Of a DNA stretch of 64,000 nt, positions 45,701 to 56,640 are shown piece after piece (the first letter of the stretch is position 1; each line of letters opens with the position of its first letter). The stretch is from Echinometra lucunter. Taxonomy: Eukaryota; Echinodermata; Echinoidea; Camarodonta; Echinometridae. The stretch is taken from the NCBI GenBank assembly GCA_029962745.1, contig CM057167.1:18066769-18130768 (forward strand). The letters run 5' to 3'. Position numbers and translations under genes: made by a program. The notes under the pieces were generated by a model. That model did not search any database. It saw only the letters and a program-made list of their open reading frames with translations, and had not been told where the DNA came from.

Positions 45701-48462
45701 TTAGAATAGAATAGCATCGTATTTCAAAATTGTGGGTACTATCGTTACATGCGGTGGATTCTTAGGATCTGTTCTAGTGCAACTGACGTACTCCAGAAAG
45801 ATACTCTCTTTTTTTCTTTTCTTTTTTTTTTTTGTCCAAAAATACTATAGACCAATTTCACAACGCAAGAGGGCAGCAGACTGTTCGACACAGTTCGACA
45901 TACTGCGGTGGGCGCTCCAACTTTTATAGTACACAAGTCAATAGCGCGTTATGTACATTCGTTCGATTTTTTGTATATTTTGACCAGTATATGCAGATTT
46001 ATTTTAATATTTGCAATGAGAAATTATCAGGGAAGTTCAGGTCGCAGCTGTGCGGTGCTCAGATGCCACAAGAATTAGAGAAAATTTAAAAATTGGAAGC
46101 TAACTGAGTGCGAAATTCACTCGCTTTTGACTCATGAAGCCTGTTTGTGTGAGAAGCCGTACTCCCTACGCAGGTTTCCGTGAGCAATGTGAAGGAATTC
46201 GTCGCCAGTGGGTAATAACATCAACAGAAAGGACTTTGAAGTCAAGAAACATTATCATTATGTACTTTGGCGTAAAATTTAATGAGTGAAAACATGACTT
46301 TGTAAACAGGGTAAGATTTAGGGCTCCCGTTTTCTACGGCTTCTATGCTGCAAACGAACTTTTACTGACAAAACTAAGTTGAAAAACCATCGAAAGTACA
46401 ACAAAAATACATCATACCTTCATCCGTCAGATATGACCATTGTCTTACCTCATCTACCCATGTATCCATGCTTTATTTTATTGATCTAGAATAAAGTAAA
46501 TGGAACAATATCGGGGCATATCTCATATCTTACATTCATTTTGTACACAGAGCCAATCGCGGTCAGCACGCTTGCCCACCGCAGCAGTGGCGTCACCGAT
46601 AGAGGGCCAAATACATAAACCGGAGGTGAAATTGGTCTATAGGTAAACATACACCATGTCAAATCATAGTAAGAGAGAGAGAGAGATAGCATATGTTGAC
46701 CATGCTTCATGCTTTGATAAGTCTATAATGTCGATGATTGCATTTTAACCGACGCCTTACGGGTGTATTGCCGGGCAGGTGTTTGAAAATTTAAACATTT
46801 TTCGTTTTATTTTGTTTTTGCTTGTGTGATAAGTCTATAGAAGAGTGCATTCTGGGTCGATATGAAACGTGTACCAAACCGGGCAAGTATCCGGAAATTT
46901 TCTGCGGTTTTAATCCAAGATGTGGGTGAGTAGATTTATATGATGGTACCGTAATCATCATAATGATAATGATAATAATAGTATTAATAATAATGATGAT
47001 AATGATAACAGCAATAATAAGAAATAAAGGATGATATTGGAATATTCTCATAGCGCTCTTATAATATCCACCACACAAAGTGCACATCACACCATTCAAG
47101 AATCTCCTTACATGTACCCATTTAAATCCAGGGCCCTGTCGCACAAATCTTACCAGTGATGGTAGCTTTGCCATCTATGGTAAATTCCATGGAAACTTTG
47201 AATTTGATTTGCTGTTGAGCAATGTTAAGATCGCATTTACCATTGATGGCAGCGTTACCATTAATGGTGAGTTTTACGCAACAGGGCCCAGGGTGCATGG
47301 AAGTGGCAAATGAAAGACACTGCCGTGCCAGCTCTTGGGTCGTATACAGCACAACGTGCTGCATAAAAAAAAAAAACAGACTAAAAATTTTCAGTGATTT
47401 TTTCTCCGAGTCTTTCTGCTCATGCATAATAATCATGAAATTCCTATAGCATTCCGGATCAAGAGATCTGCAAAACTGTCACTCCGGCTGTCACTATAAA
47501 CATGCTATAAGGATCCTGCAATGTGCTGATATTGGTTAATGTGTACTTTCTATTTTTCTCTGATTGAACAGGAGGGATCCTAAGTGGGCTTTGGAGCAGG
47601 CTAAGTCAAACATTGATAAATACTACACATTCATCGGTATCACCGAGGATTATGAAGCGTCTCTCAGAGTTCTAGAACACCTCATGCCAGACATGTACAA
47701 TGGTACAACAGAGCTCTACCTTTCACTTCTAAACGAGGGTAAGCCAAGTTTATTTTCTGTCTTCTGCAGTTGGCATTTTACGGCCCCAAACAGTCACTCA
47801 CATTAGCGGGGTATAAGTCGGGGCGGAGGGAGGCGGGGACAATGTGCGATGAGCATGTTTTTTGTTTGTTTGTTTGTTTCTATTTATACCAGAAATTCGA
47901 ATTTAACCCTTCCTTACCAGAAAACACGGGAAAGTGAAATTGTGCCGATGGGGGGGGGGGGGGGTGCACAAATGTCTCCAACAAAAGTAAACTGCTATCA
48001 TGATTACTATAGGTTATCATTTTTGTATTTGTGCTGAATTGTTCAGGCGAGCCCTCCAAGCACTCGCTTTTATTGGGACCTCGCCTTCTTCCATGATTTA
48101 AGTTATTGTAAGATAGTAATGTTACCATACTTAAATTGTACAATTAGAAAAAAATGATTGTTAACTCCTGCAAATTCAGTGAAATAAAATAAATGTGTGT
48201 TTGAGTTTGAACTTGAAAAAGAGGCAAATGTTATGAAATTCATGGCAGAAAAGTGTCTTTTTGTTATTTTGAAAGAGTCTTTGGTTATTCCTTGTATTCT
48301 ACAGAAAGCGGCCGAGTGCAGTCAACCAAGACGAACAACAAGCAGCCACTGTCTCAGAAGCTTAATGATACGGTTACAGAACTTTTTGCTGTTGACTATG
48401 AACTCTATAATTTTCTATATGATAAACATCGAGAGCTCAGAGCTAGATTTGGAATCGACTAG
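38914..48462 (+). CDS. UST: Uronyl/heparan 2-O-sulfotransferase-like, complete eight-exon gene
   Basis: Golgi type II enzyme of the 2-O-sulfotransferase family, which transfers sulfate from PAPS to C2 of uronic acid in glycosaminoglycans. Exons 38914-39058, 42432-42511, 43023-43157, 44060-44160, 45383-45509, 46834-46925, 47572-47738 and 48305-48462 total 1005 bp, giving 334 residues with all phases closing. Residues 6-22 form the signal anchor. The 5'-phosphosulfate site is YNSVPKCGSRT (81-91), the likely catalytic His is in QGHGFF (His145), and the 3'-phosphate site is IRDPVARMVS (163-172). The WALEQAK and TELY blocks match the family. Sequons at Asn114, Asn270 and Asn303. CGSR, as in UST, favours a uronyl 2-sulfotransferase over HS2ST, but the orthology is not proven. 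Somewhat shorter than human UST. Confidence 0.92.
39370..39662. repeat. SINE-like tail plus (AAT/GAT)n microsatellite
   Basis: GTATTAGGCGCTGTATGAATGC leads into about 240 bp of AAT and GAT trinucleotides in sulfotransferase intron 1. The poly-N, poly-I and poly-Y ORFs here are artefacts. A (TTGA)n block follows at 39797-39832. Confidence 0.85.
40025..40620. repeat. Diverged tandem duplication in sulfotransferase intron 1
   Basis: The order TGTTTACATGTCTAAA, TCTTCTTGGTTTATTTCTGC, CAACGTTACAAAATAGGG, CATCGTTAACATACAAATTT and TTTGTGGCTATTTTAGA occurs twice, starting near 40028 and near 40350. The unit is about 300 bp, non-coding. Confidence 0.85.
41088..41128. repeat. 19-bp hairpin
   Basis: TTTGAGTCTGATGATAACA and TGTTATCATTAGACTCAAA pair with one mismatch around a 3-nt loop. 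It is in sulfotransferase intron 1, with no terminator or miRNA context seen. Confidence 0.6.
42432..42511 (+). CDS. UST: 2-O-sulfotransferase exon 2
   Basis: Residues 49-75, stem region ending GAVVHGT. The donor ACA|GTAGGT is used instead of the later GTCACT because only it restores phase 0 for exon 3. Confidence 0.85.
42700..42744. repeat. (GA)n microsatellite
   Basis: About 22 GA units in sulfotransferase intron 2. Confidence 0.95.
43023..43157 (+). CDS. UST: 2-O-sulfotransferase exon 3 (PAPS 5' site)
   Basis: Residues 76-120, DHIIIYNSVPKCGSRTFGD onwards. It carries the 5'-phosphosulfate loop. Family members usually have YNRV; here it is YNSV. Acceptor TTACTTTAG, donor AAT|GTAAGT. Confidence 0.95.
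43479..43886. mobile_element. MITE, CCCATTCGTGACAG family, copy C
   Basis: Same ends and interior as 23274-23682. The right flank is TTAA but the left flank is AATA, so the target duplication is not preserved. In sulfotransferase intron 3. Confidence 0.9.
44060..44160 (+). CDS. UST: 2-O-sulfotransferase exon 4 (catalytic His)
   Basis: Residues 121-153 plus two bases. Basic EKRRSRGEIRRLIKG, then TPAYIQGHGFFLPFED. The GH corresponds to the family catalytic histidine. A TC-rich tract directly precedes the acceptor. Confidence 0.93.
45383..45509 (+). CDS. UST: 2-O-sulfotransferase exon 5 (PAPS 3' site)
   Basis: Residues 154-196: HPRPIYINFIRDPVARMVSA, then FYFTRYGD. The 3'-phosphate-binding Arg/Ser motif. 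Acceptor with a T9 run then CAG; donor ATG|GTAAGT. Confidence 0.97.
45845..46642. mobile_element. MITE with CTATAGACCAATTTCAC ends
   Basis: CTATAGACCAATTTCAC at the left is inverted as GTGAAATTGGTCTATAG at the right. CTGCGGTGGGCG-type and CGCCCACCGCAG-like blocks further in also pair loosely. 798 bp in sulfotransferase intron 5, non-coding. Confidence 0.8.
46834..46925 (+). CDS. UST: 2-O-sulfotransferase exon 6
   Basis: Residues 197-226 plus two bases: SIEECILGRYETC and IFCGFNPRC. Cysteines 201, 209, 220 and 226 fit the family disulfide region. Confidence 0.92.
47131..47289. mobile_element. MITE with GGGCCCTGT ends (159 bp)
   Basis: GGGCCCTGTCGCACAAATCT at the left pairs with AGTTTTACGCAACAGGGCCC. 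Inner (A/T)CCAT(T/C)(A/G)ATGGTA palindromes recur. In sulfotransferase intron 6. Confidence 0.85.
47572..47738 (+). CDS. UST: 2-O-sulfotransferase exon 7
   Basis: Residues 227-282 plus one base: RDPKWALEQAKSNIDKYY, then FIGITEDYEASLRVLE and NGTTELY. Acceptor TTGAACAG; donor G|GTAAGC. Confidence 0.96.
48305..48462 (+). CDS. UST: 2-O-sulfotransferase exon 8 (terminal)
   Basis: Residues 283-334, ending in LYDKHRELRARFGID and TAG. Matches the Phe/Tyr-rich helix and RxKFG-like C-terminus of UST. AATAAA signals follow at 48761 and 49034. Confidence 0.93.
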
Positions 48463-50226
48463 TCCGTGCCGATTATACCCTGAGCATGCCATCCGGCAGC
48501 GATCCAGTTTGGAAGGAGGAAAAAAAAAAAGAAAAAAAGATATTACTGACTATGTGGTTTACCTTCTTGACTAATATTTGTGCAATGGTCAAAATTAATG
48601 GACAGTAAAGTAAAAGAATTACAAAGCATTACAAGGTAATGCAGGTCTGTTTTGATGGAGGTAAAATCCAGAAGGAAAGGAGGGGGATGAGAAGGAAGAT
48701 GAGAAGGAGAAGTACAAGAACACGAACAAGAACAAGAACAACAAGAACAACAAGAACAAGAATAAAGGAAGAGAAATGACAGGTTCGCCACAATGCATGA
48801 TTTGAGAAGACTTGTGTATAAAGTAACGGGTACAGGGCACGTACAGTATACAGAGGAATGTGTTTCTTGTTCAATAGGACCAAGGAGTTTTGAGGGCTGG
48901 AGTCCCATCTGGCAACAAATTATTTCAAGCAGCTGCCCCTTTCTAAGGTTGCACAATAGAATCTACAGGTGTGCTGTTGCCTTTGATGTTCGAGGTTCTA
49001 TGCCGTTAACATCATGGGAAAGCTTGAGTCACAAATAAAATATCGTTAATATTTCACTTTTTATTTGAATTAACAGAGAGAAAATTGAACAAATGATAAA
49101 ATATGAATACAAAAGCCTAATTGTGTCCAGAAATTTGCGTATGTCGCATGATAGCAGTTTTAATTTGTGAAAAATAGTAAAATTTTACAATCCTAAGACC
49201 CGCAATTTGACACTTATTTTTTCCTGGAGGCATCGAACATTGTTCAATGGGAATGAGTTAGATGTGACTCCAGCTCTTAAAACTCCTTGATAGGACACAG
49301 TTTTATTTGAATTATATTTTACGTTATATCTTTAAGTGTTTAAAAACTTTTGAGTACGGAGAGTGTCTTTCGAAAGTTAGTTTGATCGTAATATGGACAG
49401 ATATCTGTCTTGGATGGGGCCTCAGCCTCCTCGGCGCCTCCAAAACTCCATTCCAAAGGTGTACAAAATCATGGTGACTTGGTGAGGAGGAGCGTACCAG
49501 TCATGCCTGTAGATGCATTGAAAAGGTACGTAACATGACTATCTTAGTAAAGAGTTAAAATACCAACTTCTGCACAGAAAATCGTCGTGAGACTTGCAGA
49601 AGAATTCTGGTGAAAAAAAAAATCCATAAAGATCAACCAGAAGTCAATTTGCGAATTCATTCAAGCCTTTTCTTGTTGTTGTTGTCTTTAATTTTCCTAC
49701 CCTTACTTACAAGTTTGCATCACAATAATAATCGAATTTTTGTGATCTCCATGCGCCTTCCCCTTCCCTTTTATCCTTTCACCTTTCCCCCGCCCCCTCC
49801 CCCCCCCCTCCCTCTCCATACAAAATGAGGACATCTTTTTCTGGAATCGCGGGAATGGTAAGTGATAATGAACAGACTTTGTAGAATATTCAGGCTCTTT
49901 GACTTTAAATACTATATAACATAATTCATGGTATATCTTTAAGGGTATTCCTAATTCTGTTCAAACGAATGAATACAAATCTGAATGAATAAAACGTAAA
50001 TACACTTTGCTGAACAAAAGAAGTCTCTGAGTCTCTTTTAAGAAGAGAGCCAGACTATAAGTAACCATAGTAACACAGTGGTAGCGACAAATTTCAAGCA
50101 CATGAATTATCATCAAACATTCATGTTGAAATTCGAGAGGATTCAGCAAAGTGCAGAAGTAGTTATTCAGGGTCAGGTTTGCAACTAATGCGTTTACCAT
50201 GTTTACACAAGTCATGATGTAAAATA

Positions 50227-50259
<33 letters not shown>

Positions 50260-50382
50260 TAATGTTAAAACGTATTTTTATTTCTGTTTACCTATTGGAC
50301 AAAGAATGTTCTATTCTTTGTTATGTTAACGTGGATGCATGGCTGTTGATTGAATTTCTGTGATCTTCACAAAAATGCGTTG

Positions 50383-50414
<32 letters not shown>

Positions 50415-50575
50415 GTGATTATGATGACGACAAGAAATGATTTGAAATTTGAAATTGAAATTCACATCTATTTCCTTCTGAGTCAACAACATATAAATGT
50501 ACACAATTCCAAATTATAATACAGTATGTACAGAGAAGTTGGCGAACACCAGGGAGGCGAAGCTTGTGTTGATGA
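48463..50575. other. 3' UTR and flank of the sulfotransferase gene; no further gene
   Basis: AATAAA at 48761 and 49034, an (ACAAGA)n-like stretch at 48715-48765, a (GA)n tract at 50228-50260 and a (GAT)n tract at 50382-50415. No coding sequence is recognised. Confidence 0.6.
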
Positions 50576-50955
50576 CAGGGATGTCGATCCCCGGGGGATG
50601 GGGGGGGGGGATATATCCCCCAATATTTTGGTCAGGGGGGATGACCTGTACAATCATCCCCCCAATAATTCACCATGAAAAACATGAAAAAAAATTATAG
50701 CCTCCAATAATCCTCGAAAAAAAGTAAAGACAAAAACAAAGAGAATAAAGAGCGAAGAAACAACTTTTTAAAAGGAAAGGAAAAGGAAAGGCTTTCAGCG
50801 CGCGCTCGCTTCGTTCGCTCGCATTTTAAGTATCTCAACCAATGAGGTTATAATATCTTTATGAAAGCAAATCGGTTTCCATCTTGTCTTGTCAAATAGT
50901 ATTCATGCTATTATTTTTCCACTCGTATTTAATATCTTTTGTTATCTTAACCAAT

Positions 50956-51051
50956 CAGAGGCGTCGATCCATTTTTCGGATTGGGGGGGGGGGGGGGGTA
51001 AGACGACCAAGCGGGGATGAACCCACGGCTACTGATATATAAGTATATATA

Positions 51052-51099
<48 letters not shown>

Positions 51100-52547
51100 C
51101 GTATTTGTACACACACACATACACACACACACCCTCACATATATAGGCCTATATCATCGTGAAGAATTTTCAATTTTGTGAAATTATGCATCTTGCTAAA
51201 TTGTGAACCATCCTGCCTTTTTTTTTTTAAATTTTACGAGCGAGCGAAGCGAGCGAGCAAAAAACAACAAATTTCTTGTTATGAGAGAAGGGTTTAGGGT
51301 CAAAATACACTATGGGCATATATGATACCTAATATATTTATATATGTTTACATCGCTGTTAAATATGAACTCTATTTTGTCACATCGCTGGTCCATTGTT
51401 GCTGCCGCCATAACCACTTTGTTTTTTAATATTACGAGCGAGCGAAGCGAGCGAGGAAGCACACACTGATTTTGATGGTAGAAGCAGTAACCCTTTCGGC
51501 AAATTACAGTGTGAGCCCATGAAACATCTACATTATCTATTCAGTCTCATCTCACCGAATTCGTTTGCTTTTCAAAACCATTGATATCAGACGAGCGAGC
51601 GCAGCGAGCGAGGAAAAATATACCTTTTCCATATGATAGAAGTGTTATTTCTTCATCATAAATTTATAATACTGTGATAATAATGTGATATGCGCCACAC
51701 AATAACGGATTATCATCATTATTATTATTATCATCATCAGAATACACCAAAAACCTGTCATGCCTCTATGAAATCGAAATGATACATCCGATCACCTGTG
51801 TGCCGAGTATGACACTGTTTTAGCTACCTCGCTTGCAGTCCGAATCCATTCTGTTTCTACCATAGAGAGCAAAGTCAACTACCGATCCCGGCAATATTAT
51901 ACGGATTCGTCCAAAAAAAATTTCAACCACCTTGCTGCCGAAATATAATGATATTTTGAAATTTCGCTGCTATAATAAGCTACTTGCTGCTCGAAATCAT
52001 CATGTATCTAGCTTTTACCAGCGAGAGTGGCGAGCGAGCTAACAAAAAATATGTTGTTTTTTTTTTGTTTTTATCTGTATCTAGGCCATTATCTCCTGAA
52101 AGTGTATCTATTTTAGGTCAACTGGCCGCTCGATTTCTTGGAGTGATATCTTGTTTGGTTATATCACTTCCTATGAGTAGAAAAATGATATAACATTAGA
52201 GAGAATCACAAGATGTAAACCGATTTCCTGTCATAAGAATAGTAATTATCATCGGCATTGGTTAAGATACTTAAATGCGAGCGAGCGAGCGCTTCCCAGT
52301 GTCCCATTTTCTTTCTTTTTCCTTGTTTTCCGCTTTCATTTCACTTCCTTCATTCCTTTTCCTTTCTTTTCTCTTTCTTTTTTTCCTTTTCTTTTTTTTT
52401 TTTTTTTTTTTTGGGGGGGGGGTTCGGAAATTATTGGGGGGGGGGGGCAAAATGATATCTTTGCCCCCCCCCGAAATTTTCTTTGGGGGGGGGGGGGGCA
52501 ACTGCCCCCCTGCCCCCCCCCCCCCCCCCCAGGATCGACCGCCTCTG
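50956..52547. mobile_element. hAT-type non-autonomous element, GAGCGA family, copy 2
   Basis: Ends CAGAGGCGTCGATCC and GGATCGACCGCCTCTG, with a perfect 8-bp target duplication TAACCAAT (50948-50955 and 52548-52555). 1592 bp without transposase. GAGCGAAGCGAGCGAG-like motifs at about 51237, 51435, 51593, 52018 and 52277. Interior homologous to 32862-34046. The target lies inside an inverted relative, so the family has inserted into itself. Confidence 0.88.
51040..51135. repeat. (AT)/(GT)n microsatellite
   Basis: TATG/TG repeats followed by TATA and CACA blocks, inside hAT-type copy 2. Confidence 0.9.
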
Positions 52548-53730
52548 TAACCAATGCCAGTAAATATTTTTATCATGGTTTTATTATGAAATGAAACTTG
52601 TTTGCATCTTCTTTCTATCCAATGCTATACATGTACTATTACAATAAAACTGCAAGGAGTCGCACGGGAAGAAGACCCATAACAGAAGAGCTTTCATGAG
52701 ATAATGGCCTGTGTCCGGTAGTCTATTCCTATCTTACCAAATATGAGAAAGGAAGATGCTGATAAAATATACGTTATCAAAATCATAAAATTGGAGTAAC
52801 GGTACACTAGAACCTAGCTGTTCTCAGTATTAAAATAATAATAGCCCTTTCTCGCTCCTATATAGAAACAAGATCAGGAGGCACGCGCTCTTGTTCACTC
52901 AGCAACATGTCTGAATATCATATTTTTACAGCGAGACGTAGAGCTTTTCTCGAATACAGGGAAATGGTACATCCTAAAATTCATCTAATTCATTTTTGTG
53001 GAAATTCTGCGTTTAACTAGTTTTTGTCGGTAGCTCGCTTCGCTCGCTCATAGAAACAAAATGGTTTTCGATGGCAAGCGATGCACCAAAATGTATCATT
53101 TGGCAATTAGGTGATCAAAACTATTTAGATATCTTTGAGGCTATCAAAGTGTAAATTGTTTTCCTCGCGCCCGTGGCGCTCACATGAATATGTAATGTAA
53201 ATATTTTATAGACCTATGGTAGATTTTGATGACAAAATAACACTTCATCACTAAAAGAGTGTGTTTTCCCCAATCTCGTCTCCCTCGCTTTTAATATTTG
53301 AAATAGGGTGGTTTAGGAAAGTAAGAATTGGACCAGCGAGGTGCTGAATCAGTCAAACATCTTATACTGCTTGAGTGTACTTTGAGGACAAATAAAATTT
53401 GTTTTATAGCTCGCTCGCAAAATAAAAAGTGGGATGGTTCATGCTCTAAGTAAAGGTTTAAGTCCCCTAAAATTCTCATTCAAGTTATGAGGATGTTACT
53501 CTGCGATATTGCTTGAAGACAATGTTTGTGCTGTTAATTGGAGGAACGGTAGATTAGACTATTAATGCGGAGATAAGGGCAGCAAAAATAGGTCCTACAC
53601 CCCCCCCCCCCCCCCTCCCCGTTTATTTTGTCTATCCTTCACGTTTGAACCTCCATACCCTTTCCCAGCTCGGTCGCTTTGTTCCGTGGTCGAGGATATT
53701 CGGCATTAGTCATCCCCCCAACTGCGAACA

Positions 53731-55840
53731 CAAATCGTTACCCATGGTTGATGATGATAATAAATGATTATCATGATGATAAAAATGATCATGATGGTAA
53801 AAAATGACGACGATGATGATAAGGATGATGAAAATGATGTTAAGGATGATGAAAATGATGATGATGATGATGATGATGATACGAATGATGATTATGTCAT
53901 TTCATCGTTGACTTTTCCTCTCCCACCTCAACACCATCCCTTCTCTCCCCCCCCCCTCTCTCTCTCCCTCACACAGACACACACACACCCACACACACTT
54001 AGGCTACTTCATGTTTCCTCTCCCCATCTCTCCATCCCCATCTCTCTTTCTTTTCCCCTTCCCCATCCCTCCCCCTCTCTCTCTCTCTCTTTCTTTCTTC
54101 TCGCTCCTCTCCCATCTTTTCCTCTCTCACTCCAGTTTGTATTTCCCGCCCCTGTATATACCCATCCACTCTCACTATCTTTCCCTCCCCTCTCTCCCCT
54201 ATCCCCCCCCCCTCTCTCTCTCTCTCTCTGCACCTCTCCGCCCTTGCCCTTGCCGTCTTTCTCCTTCTCTCTCTTTCTCTCTTTTCCTGTCATTCACTCT
54301 TTTATTTCCTTTCATTAATTTTATTTTCGCCATTTCATAAGGTCCGCAGCTAGCTAGTACACCACTGCATTGCTGTGACCCGTTCTTACCCTCTTAATTC
54401 CCTGGTTAATGAATGAAAATGAATGAACTAAAGCTGTGGTGCTGTAATAATTCATGTGGTATTTAGCACGACTTGGTAATTGTGTTTGTATTATACTTGA
54501 TGTTTTCGAAATTTCATGACACGCAAAACTGATACAAAAAAAAATGTCCTGTTCATGATATTGAATACACACTTCATCAATCAAAATAACTCGTAGATAG
54601 CAACTTCCAATATGTGATTGCACGGACATTTACATGACCTTTAGAAGTCCCGTTTACCCATCAAAATTAAATTAATAATCATCATCCTTAATGACAAGGT
54701 AAGTTCTGTATTATTGACGAAGCTGCGGTGATCAAACATTCCCCTTTTCTGCGGGGATTTTTTTTCTTTCTTTCCAGTTATGGATGGACCGAAGATATAT
54801 TTTCTGAAAATATGAACAATTCTTATTTATACGTATTCCTCCTTTTTCGCTAAACATAATGTCGCATCAATATCATGACAATGAGCACGACACATACTGA
54901 CACGACGTCCTAATTTTCCCCATTAATTATATATACGTTAGCAAGACGTGTGTTGCTCCAATTACTTCATTTTCTATTCCACTTTTTCCTCTAAGCAATC
55001 ACCTAAACTGAAAGCAGTCAACAGGGTCAATATAATGCAGACTACGTACGGACGTATACCATTCTTCCATAAAATTTATGTCGAACCAACGGTGTACCAA
55101 AAACAAGTGAAAAAAATCATCACTCCACTCCCATCTATTTGAAATGTGGATAGTGCAACTTGCTTACTGATTATTAGTTGTCAGTTTAAGAATATTTCTA
55201 TACTGCCAGCGAGCACTTGCTCTAGGAGACAAGTATTGAAACGAATGATTGATTTTAACAAAAGAGTCACCCATTAGGCTCCTACTAGACCGTAAATATC
55301 CAACAGGAATATTTAGACAAATTATATCTGCCTAGGCCTATATCTCTCCCTCTGTCAGTCTCTAATGGAAGCTTTTAAATCGTTCCCCCTAGCTATCCTT
55401 GACTTTTGAAATAAACTTTCTTCCTTTGTTACCATGGTTACCGTATAATATACCTAGGGATGAATTCATAGAAAATCGACTATTTGGAAACGAAACTTTC
55501 GGGAAAATTGGCATATATTTCCGAAGAATAATGGGCGGAAATCTTGAAAGGGGGGGGGGGGTGGAGGGGAATACTTTCTGACACCCTCCTCCACCCCCCC
55601 CCCACACACACACACCTTCTCACACAAGAAAGAAACACACACATGCGCGCGTTAATATCAATATGCCTATATAGGGCGATATTTATTCAATGTACGATGG
55701 GGGTGGGGTGTCCGGACACGTAATAAGAACAAAACCTTCTTTTTTGTCTTTGGATAGTACAGAAACTATGCATTGAATAGTGCTAATCATCATCAACATT
55801 TGTTCTCTATAATATTGCCTAACACTTGTGTTAAAATATT
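53731..55840. other. No gene; GAT microsatellite and pyrimidine-rich stretch
   Basis: (GAT/AAT)n at about 53750-53890, then about 350 bp of TC/CCT-rich sequence (53930-54290) with many C runs, then ordinary AT-rich sequence. G and C runs recur near 55550 and 55595. The ORFs here are low-complexity. Confidence 0.6.
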
Positions 55841-55849
55841 TAAGAAATA

Positions 55850-56065
55850 CTGCTTGTAAACTTTTTCAAATGGCTGTTTAAAAACGACTGTCCGGATACA
55901 CAACCTGTCCGGACACACACACACCATCTGGGTATACGATAAAAGAGCAATGGAGATAAAATGCCTTGCTCAAGGGTGTAAGTACCGTGCCGGGGATCGA
56001 ACCCCCGATTCTCGCGTCTCCAATTAAGCACCTTAAACCACTCGACTACGATACTTCTACCCGAG
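55850..56065 (-). repeat. tRNA-derived SINE
   Basis: The minus strand carries box A TAGTCGAGTGG (56048-56038) and box B GGTTCGATCC (56003-55994), 34 nt apart as in tRNAs. A perfect T stem-loop CGGGGGTTCGATCCCCG is present. The body follows with TTGAGCAAGGCATTTTATC, a motif common in SINE bodies. Ser/Leu-like head; the end is approximate. Confidence 0.75.
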
Positions 56066-56084
56066 CACACACGCGGGCGCGCAC

Positions 56085-56335
56085 ACTCACGCACCCACCT
56101 ACCCACCCTCACACACACACACCCACACACACACACGCGCGCACACTCACGTTTTGGTAAAAAAAATCATGGAATTTAAGAGTAAAAGGGTGCCAAGAAT
56201 GCTGTGGACATTTTTTTCCTGACTAACTAAACAACAAACTAAATGAATGAATGAATGAATGAATGAATGAATGAATGAATGAATGAATGAAAAAAAATAA
56301 ATGAATAAATAAATAGATAAATAAATAATGAGCGA
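56085..56335. repeat. (CA)n and (AATG)n microsatellites
   Basis: CA/CACGCG-rich 56065-56150 and (AATG)n at 56243-56290, continuing as AAATAAAT. Confidence 0.9.
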
Positions 56336-56501
56336 ATAAATAAGTAAACAAATCAAACCGCCCCAATCGTTCATTTCTACCCCTTTTACCACGTTTACGA
56401 AATTCAGTTCTGTATTTTAGTAAAAAACAGCAACATCATGATTTCTTGAAGGTGCTGCATTTCTCACTGAAATAAACATCTACATTATGTTTGCAGTTTG
56501 T

Positions 56502-56640
56502 AACACATCTCATGAAACTTGTAAGACGATTAAAAGGAAAGTTGTCATGGCAAATGGATACCTGCTCTCCAGAGAGGAGCGTTATCTTCTAATCCACAGA
56601 TCAGCATGGGAACGTATGGTGGCCCTGAAGTACGCTCGAC
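56502..56640 (+). other. Candidate exon, unrecognised
   Basis: Following an acceptor-like TACATTATGTTTGCAG, a frame stays open and reads CNTSHETCKTIKRKVVMANG, then YLLSREERYLLIHRSAWERM. It runs into the foldback element at 56622. Protein-like composition, but no partner exon or family is identified. Confidence 0.25.

Larger units (their letters stand above)
50576..53730 (-). mobile_element. Outer GAGCGA-family element, interrupted
   Basis: Sequence on either side of 50956-52547 is homologous, in reverse orientation, to the interior of the GAGCGA family. Near 50800 is GCGCGCTCGCTTCGTTCGCT followed by ATTTTAAGTATCTCAACCAA, the inverse of 52250-52290, and GCTCGCTTCGCTCGCTC lies near 53032. The left end CAGGGATGTCGATCCC looks terminal; the right end is unresolved. 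Confidence 0.55.

Noticed and set aside
48197..48956. Overlapping ORFs of 125 and 137 codons around the sulfotransferase last exon
   Set aside because: Out-of-frame shadows of exon 8 and the (ACAAGA)n-like 3' UTR stretch.
53764..54340. ORFs up to 184 codons on both strands
   Set aside because: GAT microsatellite followed by a TC/CCT-rich stretch; low-complexity translations rich in S, P, L and F.
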